NCBI GenBank assembly: GCA_033239005.1
Contig: BSQZ01000010.1
Span: 12,514,001 to 12,578,000 of the forward strand
Reading direction: 5' to 3'
Origin: Lamellibrachia satsuma
Taxonomy: Eukaryota > Annelida > Polychaeta > Sabellida > Siboglinidae
Length of the DNA: 64,000 nucleotides
The notes under the pieces are model-generated. The model was not told the origin of the DNA. It did no database searches and saw nothing but the letters and a program-made list of their open reading frames with translations. Below are positions 8,985 to 20,958 of the stretch, in pieces. The position numbers and the translations under genes were made by a program. Within the stretch, counting starts at the first letter, position 1. The number at the start of each line of letters is the position of its first letter.

Positions 8985-11698
8985 GACTGCATATTTCAGT
9001 CTTCGTTGCGGGTCGCTTGTCTGCTGCCCAGGCCGCGAACCACCCATATATATAATATGCCTTATTGTGTTGTCGACCACAACCTCTGTATCGCAACAGC
9101 TATAAACACATATGGTTGCGACACCGTAGTCACTTCAATTGTTTAAGACGGCACTTGCGGTGGTTTGACACCCATCTATTACACCTGGGTGATCGTATCA
9201 CCGCCTGCTACCCAGAAGAAGGTATGCACATACTTATGCCATTTGGGACAGTGCAGATTTGGCGATTTTTAGATTACAATATTAATACATAGGATTGAAA
9301 TGGTGCATCAAAACATATATCACTGATATTATTTATTGATATTAAAAAGGGAATAACAACAAAGCACTGTCTAAAACGTGCTTGCAGCATGTACATAAAG
9401 TTGATATACTATATAATATATTTTATTATTAGTTGTTTACTTATCTATAGTTTTAACCTATCTCTAATGCATATTTTAATGCATATTTGGGTTTTTACCT
9501 GAAATAAAGGTATTCGTATATGTTCATATTGTGCATAGCATATGTCAACATTAAAATGTTGATGTTTACAGCGTTTAACTCGCAAAACACGCGTATAATT
9601 TATAAAATGATCGGCTATCACGTTGCAATGTGACGTCAGTTATGTTAAATGCTTAAATTCCGTCGAGTGATTTGCAGTTTCTCTCATGGACATGGTTTGT
9701 CTCATGGGGGGCTTACATGCGTGCGTGGAATGTATTTTTCATCGAGTCACCAGACAGCGCCACATTAGTCAGCGTCAGCGGCCGCCAGAGGAAGACTCTT
9801 TGAAGGCTTTATTTCACAAGAGGCAGGGATCTGGAGTTTACAGCTACTGCCAGCCTCTAACTGCAAGTTTCCGTAATAGCAATTAGTAAATGTGAAGGAA
9901 CAAACAAACTATGTTGAAAACATACATTGATAAGAGAAAAGAATAAATTAAAGATACACTATATATCAACTGTAAAATAAATATTTTAAAATGTCAATGT
10001 CCGACTGATGTTTATACATTACGGTCGAGGACAGTGTGTCGTCCTCAAAGGGATAGTGTTTTCATTCCACTTGTTCTGCCATAGCCACCCAATATGACTG
10101 TTAACGAATAAAGAATAAACTCGAATAAAACCTGTCACCTAATAAACCCAGAACAAATTATCAAACTATGTTAGATTTTTTGTGAAGATGCTGTTATATA
10201 AGCATTAATAATATAAGTAACGAATCACTATAAATGTAGGTAGACGTTAATAAATTGTAAGTAAACACGCTTCAAATATAATGATAAGTACACATATTTG
10301 AACAATAAGTATGTTTTATTAAACGAGACATGCTTCTATCGTTATTTCTATTTTGTTATTAAATATTACAGTATTCTCTTCATGATAGCAGTTACCTTGA
10401 TTGAGGACAGTTGCTCTCCAGTGTCAATTCTGCTGGTTCTGATCAAAATACTCGGGCCACATAGTAGACAAATCGAAAGTTGGCTTACATTTTGTAGCAC
10501 TAGTCGATTGCTCGAGTCTTACCCAATCATTGTAAAATTAATAACTCGCTAGTTAAATATGGTATACCAGTTGGATTTATTAAGGATTGTGAAATGAGAG
10601 TAACAGTGTTGAAATTCCGTTTTCTGCAGGAGTTTGTATGAGTTTCGGATGTTTTTACATTTTGTGTACTCGAATAAATGATATTGTGAAAGTATCGACG
10701 TCTTCTCCATCCTTCTGCAAGTATACCTATATACCGGTGTGATTTTGTAATTTACCCTCAACACAAGTAAGGGATCGTTCAATCCAGAGTCCATTTGGAT
10801 TGAATGAAGATCAAACACGTTATCCAGGTTCGACTCTTGGTTAGAGGTTTAATCCGATTTAATGAACAACGCGATACAGTCACAATAATGCATTCATAAC
10901 TAACAGTGTCACACATTAAATGCTAAATATGGGTGTACTCGTGTGTCCACTAATGGTTGCCTGGATTGGGTTATGAAATAATTTAACATTTTAATAGCCT
11001 TAAGACATGAGGTGGGTGTTAACCGGCAATGGCCTATCCATACCGAAGTTTAAAACGACACCTATGGGACTAATCTATGTTTCCGTACGGAGCAGAAACA
11101 TGCGTCACGTGTCCTGTACCCGAGCCGACAAGATCACTTTGTTGAAGTTTAAAACTACAACTTTACACAAATGTTGAATGTATCTTCTCAGCTGAGAGTC
11201 CGACGGACTTACTTTGCTAAGCAAAATTCCCGGACTTTTAATTCCCGACGTTACGACAAAACACATGCATACATCCAGCGCGCTACTCCGATTACAATGA
11301 AAACTACGCTTGCGTGGATTATGCGTCCTCGTAACTGAGGGGTGGTGTAGAGCTGGACGTCCACAATACATTCGACCACATCAACGTTTCATTTCAAGGC
11401 GGGCACTTGTGTTCGTCTACCGCGCACCATCAATCTAAACCAGGTGTGTCGGTAAACACACATACATGATAATTGGTTCTCTGCTGTTTCTCCTGGGAAG
11501 TTTTAACTGCATTGTACCTCTCATCCCTAATACCATTATATATCAAAACCGACCGTAGTAACTTCCCACAAACAGCAAACAACAATGCAGCACACACGTA
11601 ATAAACAACTTACGATAAACTGTATTTGTTGTGTTAAAATCTAAACTAAAAATACAAACTACAAACTATCGACGACGATGAATACTAATATAATTCGC
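8985..11698. other. Long non-coding stretch with weak ORFs
   Basis: AT-rich. A plus frame at 9686-9886 (HISQRQRPPEEDSLKALFHK within it) has protein-like composition and follows a TTTGCAG. A short segment ending PEEG before GTATGCAC near 9222 resembles an exon with a donor. The minus frame 11105-11371 is unassigned. None matches a family I know. Confidence 0.3.
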
Positions 11699-11776
11699 GA
11701 TCGACAGAGGTTTATGCAGATTGCCCTCTCACCAGGAAATGTAACTAGAGAGTTGGCGCATGCGGATTAAAACTAC
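11699..11776 (-). repeat. Repeat R, partial reverse copy (R1)
   Basis: Contains GTAACTAGAGAGTTGGCGCA and the reverse of the R-family CTCTGTCGA end. It matches 18008-18212 and the complement of 13763-14040. It is fused directly to the tRNA-like unit at 11779. Confidence 0.8.
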
Positions 11777-11778
11777 TA

Positions 11779-11888
11779 GGCTCAGGTGAACCGTATTAGA
11801 CACCGCAAGGCTTATAGCCTCATAGTGGAAACGTGCTGGGCCCATAACCCAGATGTCAGGTAATCGAAACCACGCTCTGCTAGCTTTT
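11779..11888 (+). repeat. tRNA-iMet-derived SINE head
   Basis: After a leader (GGTGAACCGTATTAGACACC), positions about 11816-11884 follow initiator tRNA-Met. They carry GTGCTGGGCCCATAACCCAG (anticodon arm with CAT), then ATCGAAACC (T-loop/B box) and CTCTGCTAGC. A TTTTT just after could stop Pol III. The D arm and acceptor stem are decayed, so this is a SINE or tRNA pseudogene. The same leader plus tRNA unit occurs inverted at 13645-13762. Confidence 0.75.
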
Positions 11889-12274
11889 TAAACGCATAAC
11901 TTTGTTTTCAAACTTGTTTTGAAAGAAAAAAAAATGTACCATGCCGCAATCAATATACCAAATTTCAATATGCTGTGGGTGTTCCATTTGTATTAAATAT
12001 ACCAACACATTTGTATAATCGCGTCCCGCCAGATGTCGCCTGTGTCGCCAGCCAGTCAGTCTATCTATCCGCCTGTCTTTCTGTGCGGACAATGCAGTTT
12101 TGGGTCCCTTTCAGTCAGGGACTTTTCCCTTGAGCCGTCCTAGAACACTTTATACAGATATAACAATAATTCAAGTTTGTCAGTCGACAAAAGCCATTTT
12201 ACGGGTGCATAACAGTGCGAATTTTTATAATTTACGGCAACACTTTTTAAATAATGTAGTTTGCTAAAGCAAAT

Positions 12275-12346
12275 TAGCAGACCGCGGTTTCGATCCAAGG
12301 ACCTCTGAGTTATGGACCCAGCATCCTTCCACTGCGCCACTCTGAT
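12275..12346 (-). tRNA. tRNA-iMet(CAT) pseudogene or SINE copy
   Basis: The minus strand aligns without gaps over 72 nt to eukaryotic initiator tRNA-Met. It has CAGAGTGGCGCAGTGGAAG (A box), anticodon loop TCCATAA, and GGATCGAAACC (B box), ending TCTGCTA. The acceptor stem has mismatches at positions 2 and 7 and the T stem at position 2, so it is unlikely to be a working tRNA. Unlike the copies at 11.8 and 13.7 kb it lacks the leader sequence and is closer to the parent tRNA. Confidence 0.55.
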
Positions 12347-12354
12347 TCGGTGCA

Positions 12355-12724
12355 CACAGCGGCTCATTTGGCCCTACCACTGCGATACCCGCTAGATGGC
12401 GAACTGGTTTCAGTCGCTGCTGCCGCCTGCACGAATAGTATGGGAGGGGAGACAGGGGCTAGTTTTTACAATTTTCAGTTAAAGTCACTTTTTATGAAAA
12501 GTATGTTAACGTATACATTAAGTGTTAATAAAATGTACCGTACCAGTTATATTCCATATTGTTGTTAAGTAGATATGTGAAGTTTCCCAGGCGCAGTCGA
12601 CTGTAACAATTAGCCTCGTAAGCAGGGCAGGTTGTTACAGCAAAGAACGTGTGGCTCGCAAAGCACGTGTAACTCGTATGTGTTACTGTTATTACATTAA
12701 TTGGCTTATACACACTTCATTCAT
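12355..12724. other. Spacer
   Basis: No gene recognised. Short frames on both strands have no protein-like features. Confidence 0.4.
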
Positions 12725-13485
12725 TCATCCCTTGAACGGGCCGATCGTACAGGTGCGCGCTTGGAGGCTTCCACAGAGACCTTTCTCCATCTGGGACAGT
12801 TGTGAGCAGCATCGCATAATTCCTATGGCTCTAGACCCGTCCACTCTCGAATGTTGTCCATGTACATTTGTTTTTTGGTCTTCCCCGTTTCCTGCCGTCT
12901 TTGGCCGCGCCTTGTAGTACTTATTTTGCAAGTGTGTGTGGTTGTATTGCCAAACCATTGGAGTTTTCGGCGTTTTACTGTGGCCAAAAGCAGTTATTCT
13001 GGTCCTGCGGCTTCGGTGATGTCTTGCATTACTGATATTGGTTATGTGGTCTATGTAAGAAATGTTCACTATCCTTCTGAAATAGTTTATCTCAAATGCG
13101 GCTATTCTTCTTTCGGACTCGGCTTTCAGCGTCCAGCTTTCGCATCCGTATGTCAGCACTGACACAACCAGGCTTTTATAGAGTCGTATCCTTGTTGCTG
13201 TTTTGATGTTGTTGTTGCTCCATATCTTCTTGAGCTTTGCTATAGCTGATGGTGACAGGTTTATCCGTGGGCATGTTTCCTCTGTGGAGTCGATCGACCC
13301 GAGGTACTTGAATGATTTTACTTCTTCGAGGCGTTCTCCGTTCATTAATATATTCCAGTGTTGTTGTAAGTTCTTGTAGCTCCTCCTCTGTTCCAGCGAT
13401 TAGGTCAATGTCATCTGCGAATCGGAGGTTGATAATCTCTCTTCCGTTTATCGATATCGTGCCACTGAAGTTGATATACACTTAT
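12725..13485 (-). mobile_element. Family C (RTE-like) LINE, RT C-terminal fragment
   Basis: Read on minus, GTISINGREIINLRFADDID then LIAGTEEELQELTT gives the RT catalytic box (FADD intact). After a frame change come EEVKSFKYLGS, RLYKSLVVSVLTYGCESWTL and FRRIVNISYIDHIT, the usual C-terminal landmarks of RTE-type elements. The last part (KTNVHGQHSRVDGS) is out of frame relative to the expected WMDNIRxWTG-type end. The element stops in ATGAATGAATGA on minus (plus TTCATTCATTCAT, 12717-12729), a plausible tetranucleotide 3' tail. The copy is 5'-truncated and dead. Confidence 0.85.
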
Positions 13486-13644
13486 ACATCTTATACACAG
13501 TGAAATAAAGCGTTCACACGTCGTGGTTAAATATGTTTTGCTCTTTCAGGCATTGTCAGTACACGACTCGCCGGCTGAGTCATCGGTGCAAGCTGTCTGA
13601 ACGTTTTACAATTGTTGCCCAATTAGTGTTGTTATATATGTATC

Positions 13645-13762
13645 AAAGCTAGCAGAGCGTGGTTTCGATTCAGTGACATCTGGGTTAAGGGCACAGCACG
13701 TTTCCACTATGCGGCTATAAGCCTTGCGGTGTCTAATACGGTTCACCTGAATTGAATCAGAG
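13645..13762 (-). repeat. tRNA-iMet-derived SINE head, inverse copy
   Basis: The reverse complement reads GGTGAACCGTATTAGACACC, then GCATAGTGGAAACGTGCTG, then AACCCAGATGTCACTGAATC and GAAACCACGCTCTGCTAGC. It matches 11779-11888 along its whole length. It directly abuts forward repeat R at 13763, so the composite R plus tRNA arrangement of 11.7-11.9 kb is reproduced in mirror orientation. Confidence 0.75.
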
Positions 13763-14040
13763 CTAGTGTATACCGAGCTGCGTCACTCCACGAATTAGCA
13801 TGGAGGAGCCATTTTGTAAATTGACGTTCAGCGCCACCAAGTAGGGGGCAGCTACAACTTTCGTCAGCGCGTCCGGTAGTTCGACTCTGCATGCATCAAC
13901 TCTCAAGTTACATTTCCGGGTGAGAGGGCAATCTACATAAACCGCTGTTGACAATAAATATGTTAGGTTGACAATGCGATTGAGTTACATTCTTTCTGCT
14001 TCACAAACGCAAACATTTCTCGGATATTATTGCCTTTTTA
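13763..14040 (+). repeat. Repeat R, full-length copy (R2)
   Basis: Starts CTAGTGTATACCGAGCTGCG. It contains GCGCCACCAAGTAGGGGGCA and TTACATTTCCGGGTGAGAGG, and continues through CGCTGTTGACAAT to about 14040. Copy R5 (15111-15370) matches to the same right end, defining a unit of about 260-280 bp. No coding potential. Confidence 0.85.
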
Positions 14041-14050
14041 CTAACTTATT

Positions 14051-14275
14051 ATATACCGAGCTACGTCACTCACGATTTAACATATAAGTACCATTACGTA
14101 AATTTACGTTCAGCCCCACCACGTAGACGGCAGCTATAATTTGTAACTAGAGAGTTGGCGTATGTGGAGTCGAGCTACCGGATGCGCTGACGAAAGTTGC
14201 AGCTGCCCCTACTTGGTGGCGCTGAAAGTCAATTTACATAATGCCGGAGGGACGCAGCTCTGTATACACTAGCTA
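14051..14275. repeat. Two R copies fused head to head
   Basis: A partial forward copy (14051-14142, ATATACCGAGCTACGTCACT onward) switches at GTAACTAGAGAGTTGGCG into a reverse copy (14143-14272, ending CTGTATACACTAGC). The result is a fold-back inverted repeat. Confidence 0.8.
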
Positions 14276-15110
14276 TGGTTGAATTTAAATATAATAATTA
14301 ATGAATTGAATAATTGCTTGATTTAGTGCAACTGAATAAAATTATTATTTTATTATTATTATTATTGCTTGTTGTTTGAAATTAATCAGAATACTACGAT
14401 GTACACGCATCAGGCGTGGAGACGTCATTGCGTGAAACCGTTGAGTGCGTTAACCAATCACATTCTGTGGTATTCTCGTGTGACGTGATAGTTCTGTAGC
14501 AACCATTTGCGCGTTCGAAGATGGAGTTGTCGGAAGTGTTTCTTATCGATTTACTTAGTTAAGTGCAATTTCTGGATTGCTGTAATTTCTTGTAGGTAAC
14601 CAGGGTTCGGAAGAGAGTAAACTCCTTTCGCTGTTCATAGCATTTGGTAAATCACACCTCCTCCATCACTTACGAGGGTATTGAGGTTGGGTGGCCGCCT
14701 TGCAGATTCCTTCCCTGGATTACCCGCCGTCTGTATATGTAAGTCATTTTCAGAATCCGTTTTCAAATTTCGCAACTATCAAGTTTGGCTGCTTCTTGAT
14801 TAATCCTAACACCAAAAATAGAAAATGACTTGCATAGTACTAACGGTGCCTTTATTCGTCTTTCTATGTAACATTATTCAAATAAAACGTTCAAAACTAT
14901 ATCGTATGTTTGTTTTGATGTTGATTAGCGAAGCAGACTAAGAAGCCTCGTTAGGAATAGGACCCCCAACGGCAGTCCTTGGAAACAAACGTATCGATCG
15001 CAGTCCTAAGCTACTTCTACTGCAGTCTTTCCCGAAATGCTCCTCGCTAAGTTCCGGCTGTTACATAAGTTACTTCCGTTGATGGCGCCACTAGATTACT
15101 TCCGCCAGAG
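14276..15110. other. Spacer with (ATT)n run
   Basis: Holds an (ATT)n stretch at 14336-14366, possibly the tail of an unrecognised LINE. A GC-richer, CpG-containing segment at about 14440-14740 could be a promoter or 5' exon (TGACGTGATAG, ATG at 14521). That ATG frame is only 14 codons. No gene is claimed. Confidence 0.3.
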
Positions 15111-15370
15111 CTAGTGTATACCGGGCTGCATCACTCCGACCTGCGCCATTTTGTAAATTGACGTTCAGCGCCACCAAGTAGGGGGCAGCTACAACTTTCA
15201 CATTCAGCGCGTCCGGTAGTTCGACTCCGCATGCGCCAACTCTCTAGTTACATTTCCGGGTGAAAGGGCAATCGGCTCAAACCGCTGTTGACAATGCGAT
15301 TATGTCTCATCCTATATGCTGCACAAACGCAAACTGTTCTCGAATGTTATTGCTTTTATTACAAACCTCC
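15111..15370 (+). repeat. Repeat R, full-length copy (R5)
   Basis: CTAGTGTATACCGGGCTGCA at the start, AAGTAGGGGGCAGCTACAAC inside, and the same right flank as R2 (CACAAACGCAAAC, TTATTGC). Confidence 0.85.
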
Positions 15371-16304
15371 TCAAACTTGGTAATGTAGTCTTCACAACTG
15401 ACGCGGTTATACAACTGGACATCCGTTGAAGGCAAGAACACAAACGAACAATTGGACACATCGGCATCGAATCATTGACATTGACAATGACATTGTCATT
15501 GTTGACAGTGAAGTTGGGGATATCAATGAATATTTCGCATTGGCATATATATTTAGTTTTGCGTGTTGCATTATATGTGTCATATATGTTTACCATTACA
15601 TGTATGATAACATTATGCAGATATCAAATAAAGCTGATAACTCTAAAATACGTGTTGGTTTTTGGCGTCTAATTTGTCTATGTCTATGACTATAAATGTT
15701 TATGGCTATGCCATGGCTATGCTATACCTATGGCTGTGATTGCTCTGTTGATATACTTATATTTCAATACTGAATTTAAATTGGTGTATTAGATGGTTAC
15801 ATTGCAACTGGTATTTGTAAAGTTAATTGATGTAAAAGTAATTTACCCCAATTGTGGATTCAAATGCACATACAATTATGCACACACAAATAATATATGA
15901 AAGTGAATGTTAATGTATTTTCATGACTAATTTTACAGTTCTCGTGATGTTTATAATTATTCTTTATGAGATACATGCACATGTATCCTTGTAAATTCAA
16001 TGTAATTCACATCCAGTTTACACATGACACTTTGTGTACTTCACAGATATGGTTCCATAGACATGGTTGTCACTTGAGCAGCAGGTGAGAGTCATTATTA
16101 TGAAGAACGTCATAGTTGGAACAGCACTGCAAAGCAGTTACTACATTAGCTGACGAACTGTGATGAAGCACCAGTTGTCTAACACCGTCCATGAGAGGAA
16201 AGGCAGATCTTGAGAGAAGATGACCGCTAATGAAGATCACGTTAACAACCGGTGACATCTAAGACGATGACACGAGAGCTGCAGATAAACTTTATCATTT
16301 ACCA
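15371..16304. other. AT-rich spacer
   Basis: No gene recognised. A small palindrome (ACAATGACATTGTCATTGT) lies near 15483-15501. Confidence 0.4.
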
Positions 16305-16960
16305 GAGCAACTACAGACACACGAAAAGTCACAACTCACACTTGTATTACATTATGTGAATAATACAATGTGCACAAATATACCACATTACGTGAAACTT
16401 ACCTCTGTTCAGTATTACATTTTGAGAAATAATGTAGATTTTCCAAATAATAGAAATGCAAATTGTGACATCATCCAGTAAACAAGAATGTGAACATCAT
16501 AAAGACCCCACAAGTATAATGATACGAATAAGAAAATATCTTCAAATTCGAAGCTGTGGATTTTATGCTCTTCCCATCTGTAACACACAAATAGTAAAAT
16601 CAGCTACATGCATAAAAGTATTAAAACAAAATCTCACCTTTGCCCTACCTACAACTAAAAATGTAAGTAAATACTAGCAAATTAGTTAATCGATTTCAGT
16701 CACACCAACCAAGTATGTAGCATGAAACTTGCAACTACAGACACATGACAAATAACATTACATCTTACACTTTACACTTGTATTACATTATGTGAATAAT
16801 ACAAACTGCACAAATATGCCACGTTACATGAAACTTACATATGGCTCTGTTCCACATTACATTTTAAAACAGTAGAAATACCCCATAGGCATGATACGAA
16901 TAAAATTCCAGGCTGTAGATTTTATGTTCTGCCCATCTGTAACACACAAATGGTAAAAAC
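16305..16960. repeat. Direct repeat of an AT-rich block
   Basis: Block 16305-16665 and block 16728-16960 share ACTTGTATTACATTATGTGA, then AATAATACA, a CACAAATAT patch and TGAAACTTAC. They also share CCCATCTGTAACACACAAAT. This is a tandem duplication with internal deletion. The 16456-16677 frame lies inside it and is not a recognised gene. Confidence 0.8.
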
Positions 16961-17852
16961 ACAGCCCTAACTCTTAATGTAAGTAAAACTACATAATTAC
17001 AACAACACATAAAGCCTGAATAAGGGATCATTTGAAGTAATTAATAGCACATTAAGATATACTAAAATATACAAGCTGAAGTCATTGTTAAGTACAAAAA
17101 AAATAATGTTTCTCATTCAATATAATATGATACTGAATAATAGCAAAATGTGTTGTAAGAGACAGAGCGGGACGACTGAGCGATATGTCCCCTTCATCAC
17201 CGGAATTCTCACTGTCAGTGCACTTGATGGATATGTTTTGCTTAAGCCATGGTTACCGTAATGAGACACAATTACAATGTCCAAGTCATTTCACATGTAG
17301 TATTTTGTAATTCTTCTTAAAAAAGCGCCGTTTCCATAAGTATTGCATGTTTAAAAGTGTGTGCATGGAAAATTACCGGTGCCATGGCCATGGGCATGGA
17401 GAATATTTACCTAGTTATGACTTATGAGTTATGTATCACGATACAAGTTTAACATCCATTCGTTGCACAACGAAATTTCCTACGATTTTCATTTATCTAA
17501 AAAAATGAATCATACTTACGTAAGCCACCTACATTGTAATATATAAATAGAGCAGATAACGACACAAATAACTTTTGTTAATTTACAACGCACAGAATAT
17601 TTTCGCAGCCACCGAGTGCACTGTGTCTGCGACTGTATTGTCTTTGCTCAGCCTCGGAGTTGAACCGACTACTCTGTCTCTGACACAAATGACTGCAACT
17701 ATGGTAAACATTCAAAATAACTGTACATAATCCTGTTAATAAGTATTTGTGATGATACATTAACCAGTTTACCTGACCGACAGTTACGAAAACTTTTACG
17801 TCACTGTACTCCTGTGATATCTGTAAGATTGTTTACCGTGCCCAAATGGCGC
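16961..17852. other. AT-rich spacer
   Basis: No gene, RNA gene or clear repeat seen. Confidence 0.4.
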
Positions 17853-18212
17853 TCAAACAAGTTGTAGTTGCCGCCTACGTCGTTGCGCTGAACGTCAATT
17901 TACATAATGGTGCTTCCGTGTTAATTCGTAAAGTGCCCTAACTCGATATACAATAGGGTAGTAATAAAAAATATTCCAGAACTGTTTTGTGTATGTGTAG
18001 CAGATTGGATAAAACCCAATCGACAGAGCTTTATGCATATTGCCCTCTCACCCGGAAATGTAACTAGAGAGTTGGCGCATGTGGATTAGAACTACCAAGC
18101 GATGATGAGAGTTGTAGCTGCCCCCTACTTGGTGGCGCTGAACGTCACTTTACAAAATGGCTTCTCCATGTTAATTCGTAGAGTGACGCAGCTCGGTATA
18201 CACTAGCGTTGA
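17853..18212 (-). repeat. Two reverse copies of repeat R (R6, R7)
   Basis: R6 (about 17853-17956) is a diverged partial copy (TGAACGTCAATTTACATAAT). R7 (18008-18212) is nearly full length, from CGACAGAGCTTTATGCATAT to CTCGGTATACACTAGC. Confidence 0.8.
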
Positions 18213-18580
18213 TATAGGCCGTAACGTGCTGCTACCTATCGGATGAGTTAGAACTAGAGAAGTTTGTAGACCGTAACGTGCTGCCACCTTTCGAATGATT
18301 TAGAAATAGTCAACATAGGCAAAATGACGTTTGTTGATAGAAAAAGGAGAACAATATTCTGAACGAACTCCTTCAATAGAATAGTAGGGATGACAGTGAT
18401 AGTGAAGATGACAGGTTGGCAGTAAGAGTTGCAGTTATAATGGTAATGCCAAGGTAAGTCACTTATCTACTTGGCATGAATCAGTGACAGTCAGTCACAG
18501 TACAGCACTGCCACGGCACGCCACTGCCACTGGCAGTTCCACTGCCACGGCACGCCGCTGCCACTGGCACTGGCAGTTAC
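18213..18580. repeat. Small tandem duplications
   Basis: Two ~46 bp direct copies at 18226-18320 share CCGTAACGTGCTGC. Two copies of CACTGCCACGGCACGCC with CACTGGCAGTT follow at 18499-18580. Confidence 0.75.
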
Positions 18581-19264
18581 ACTTTAATTAGCTTGGCTAT
18601 TTTTATGGCAGTTTAACAGGAAATATTGAAGACACTTTTTCACAACAGTTACTTATTCTAAATCACTAAAAAATATTTCATAAATGTAATAAAAAAATAG
18701 TCTTTCGAATAACACAACGATGTCGATTATCGGAAGACGAAAAAATTAGTTTCGAAAAAAGACGCAGCCAGTTGCTACGGATTGTAACCTGCTGATTTAT
18801 ATAGTACACCTATGCTATGGCAAGACACACCGAATTAAATGTATGAATTATATAAACAGCATGGGCCGTTGTTGTGTATCGTTAACTTTCCTGTCACACA
18901 CAAGTCAATTTGCCCGGAACAAAATTCGGTCCAGGCTCAGGCCCAGGACCAATTTTTGGCAGCAACATTTGATCTCCCTTCTCCCTTGTCTTGTCTGGCC
19001 TAAAATTGCACGAATAAAACAGTTTTTGTTGCTAAGAGCTTTGGCTTTTCGCAAAATAGTCAATTGACTTCAAATTAAGAAGGGCATTAGTTAGAATCAG
19101 ACTTATTTAGAGCAATTAACATGAAACAGAGCAAGTACTAATTCAGTGTGCAGTGTCAAAGAATAAACGATAGATACATGCCGGTAATTATGATATCACT
19201 AGTTATGCAAAATTCAAATCATAGCCAACGCCAAAGCCCCACAGTAATATTGGTGATATAGGGA
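18581..19264. other. Spacer
   Basis: AT-rich. The 74-codon frame at 18843-19067 is unassigned. Confidence 0.35.
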
Positions 19265-20012
19265 AGGCAGTGCTAGTTGAGCCACTGGGTTAGTTGAGCC
19301 ACCCATGTTTCCCAGGAAACTACAACAGTGACAGTTACATGGTATCACCCAGTGGTTGTACGTGTTATTAGAACACGGTTGACGTAAAATAAGTGCCATT
19401 TGTCATAACTGTCAGAACATGTGAGTTAAAAGTATGTTTATTTTTTATTTTTCAAAACTGTTGGTGATTGTGATTAATGTATGATGGTGTGTAAATGATC
19501 AATGCATGTGACCAGACTTTATTGTCTGTGCACTTACAAACGGTTTAACAATGCACAGGGAAGGAATATTATTCAGATCACTTCATGCATTAATGAGACA
19601 TTATTTAAAAAAGCTTACTTGTCGAAATGGGCTAGTTGAGCTACGCAAGGCCCAAGGGAGGGTTAGTTGAGCAGCGGTTAAAGAATAAGGACGAGTGTTC
19701 GTTACCCCAAAATGCATCAAGGAATTCATTTTCCCGAACAAATTGGGATATTCGATAGCTACAAGGCAACATATTAGCAGTTAGTTACACTGGTTGCAAT
19801 TTGCCTGTAAGATTATATTAATTAAGTGTGTCGACTTATTAATTAAGCATGTAGACTTGTCATAGATGTGTTGTACCCATTGGGTAGATGTGTTTGCTGA
19901 GTTGCTATGAAATGTTCGTACAAGGCCTACGTCAATTGTACAAATAAAACATTTACGCTATACTATGGCTCAACTAACCCCACATCAAGACATTAGTATT
20001 AGTTGAGCCAGC
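19265..20012. other. Cluster of GTTAGTTGAGCCA motifs
   Basis: The motif (G)CTAGTTGAGCCA or GTTAGTTGAGCC occurs at about 19271, 19289, 19630, 19661 and 19997, plus one inverted copy at 19966-19979. No gene is open across it. The spacing is irregular, so it is not a simple satellite. It may be an old transposon with repeated subterminal motifs. Confidence 0.45.
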
Positions 20013-20334
20013 TTATGAACCCTATTTGAATCAGTTACATATAATTATCTATACTTACTAGATATATTATGTTTGTATAAAATGATCTACTAGTAATCAT
20101 ATTTTATGTCAGTAAAAACAATTTTGATATATCTGTGCCATAGATATCAAGTAAAAGTGGAGGCATTCCCACTATTTTCACGGACACACAATTGATACAA
20201 GGGCAACAATATGTAATACTATTAACAGTAATGAGTACTATATCGTTACATGTATTAATCGGTCACTTTAAAGCTTGGTGCAGTTGTTACTCCTTGTTCA
20301 CTGAATTTAGATGTCGTCTTTACACTGACTGAAC
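20013..20334. other. AT-rich spacer
   Basis: Nothing recognised. Confidence 0.4.
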
Positions 20335-20958
20335 TGCAATGAAGCATAATAAATCACCTTGAGTGGATGGAATTCCACCAAGACTACTAATGAAAAGAGT
20401 AGAACAAATTAGTACACCACTTGGCGACTTGCAAGGGTGTTCAACTTGTCATCAAAAAGGGAATGGTTCCTTTTGAATGGAAAGAAGCAAACATCATACC
20501 ATTATTTAACAAGAGTTCGAGAAATAAGCCACACAATTACAGACCAGTGAGGGTAACATCAGTGATTTCTAAATTTGATTTGTGATTTGTAAAGGTTAAT
20601 TAATGACCATATGGTGGACTTCCTTGTTAATACATGGTTTCCTAAAAGCGATCTCATGCTTAGCAAATAGTTTTTGTAGTAGATTTTGTTTTTTTTAGAA
20701 GTGGATAGAAGAGAGATCACCAGTAGATATTATCTAATTAGATTTCCAGAAAGCTTTCGACAACGTGCCACATGAAATACTACTTCTTAATTAAAAGCCC
20801 ATGGTATCGGGGATAGCATAATCAACTGGATTGAAAACTGGCAGACTGACAGAAGACAATGTGTTGTAGATGGGGAGGTTTCAAACTGGAAATCAGTTTT
20901 GATTGGGGTACCACAATGATCAGTATCAGGACCTTTATTATTCTTAATATATCTGTGA
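20335..20958 (+). mobile_element. Family A (CR1-like) LINE, heavily decayed RT
   Basis: No long frame survives, but conceptual reading across frames gives WKEANIIPLFNKSSRNK, then HNYRPVRVTSV. Later come DIIYLDFQKAFDNVPHE, LKAHGIGDSIINWIENW and TDRRQCVVDGEVSNWKSV. These align segment by segment with 41110-43215. The copy breaks off at about 20955, exactly in the LIYI codons after GPLLFLIYL. Confidence 0.85.
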
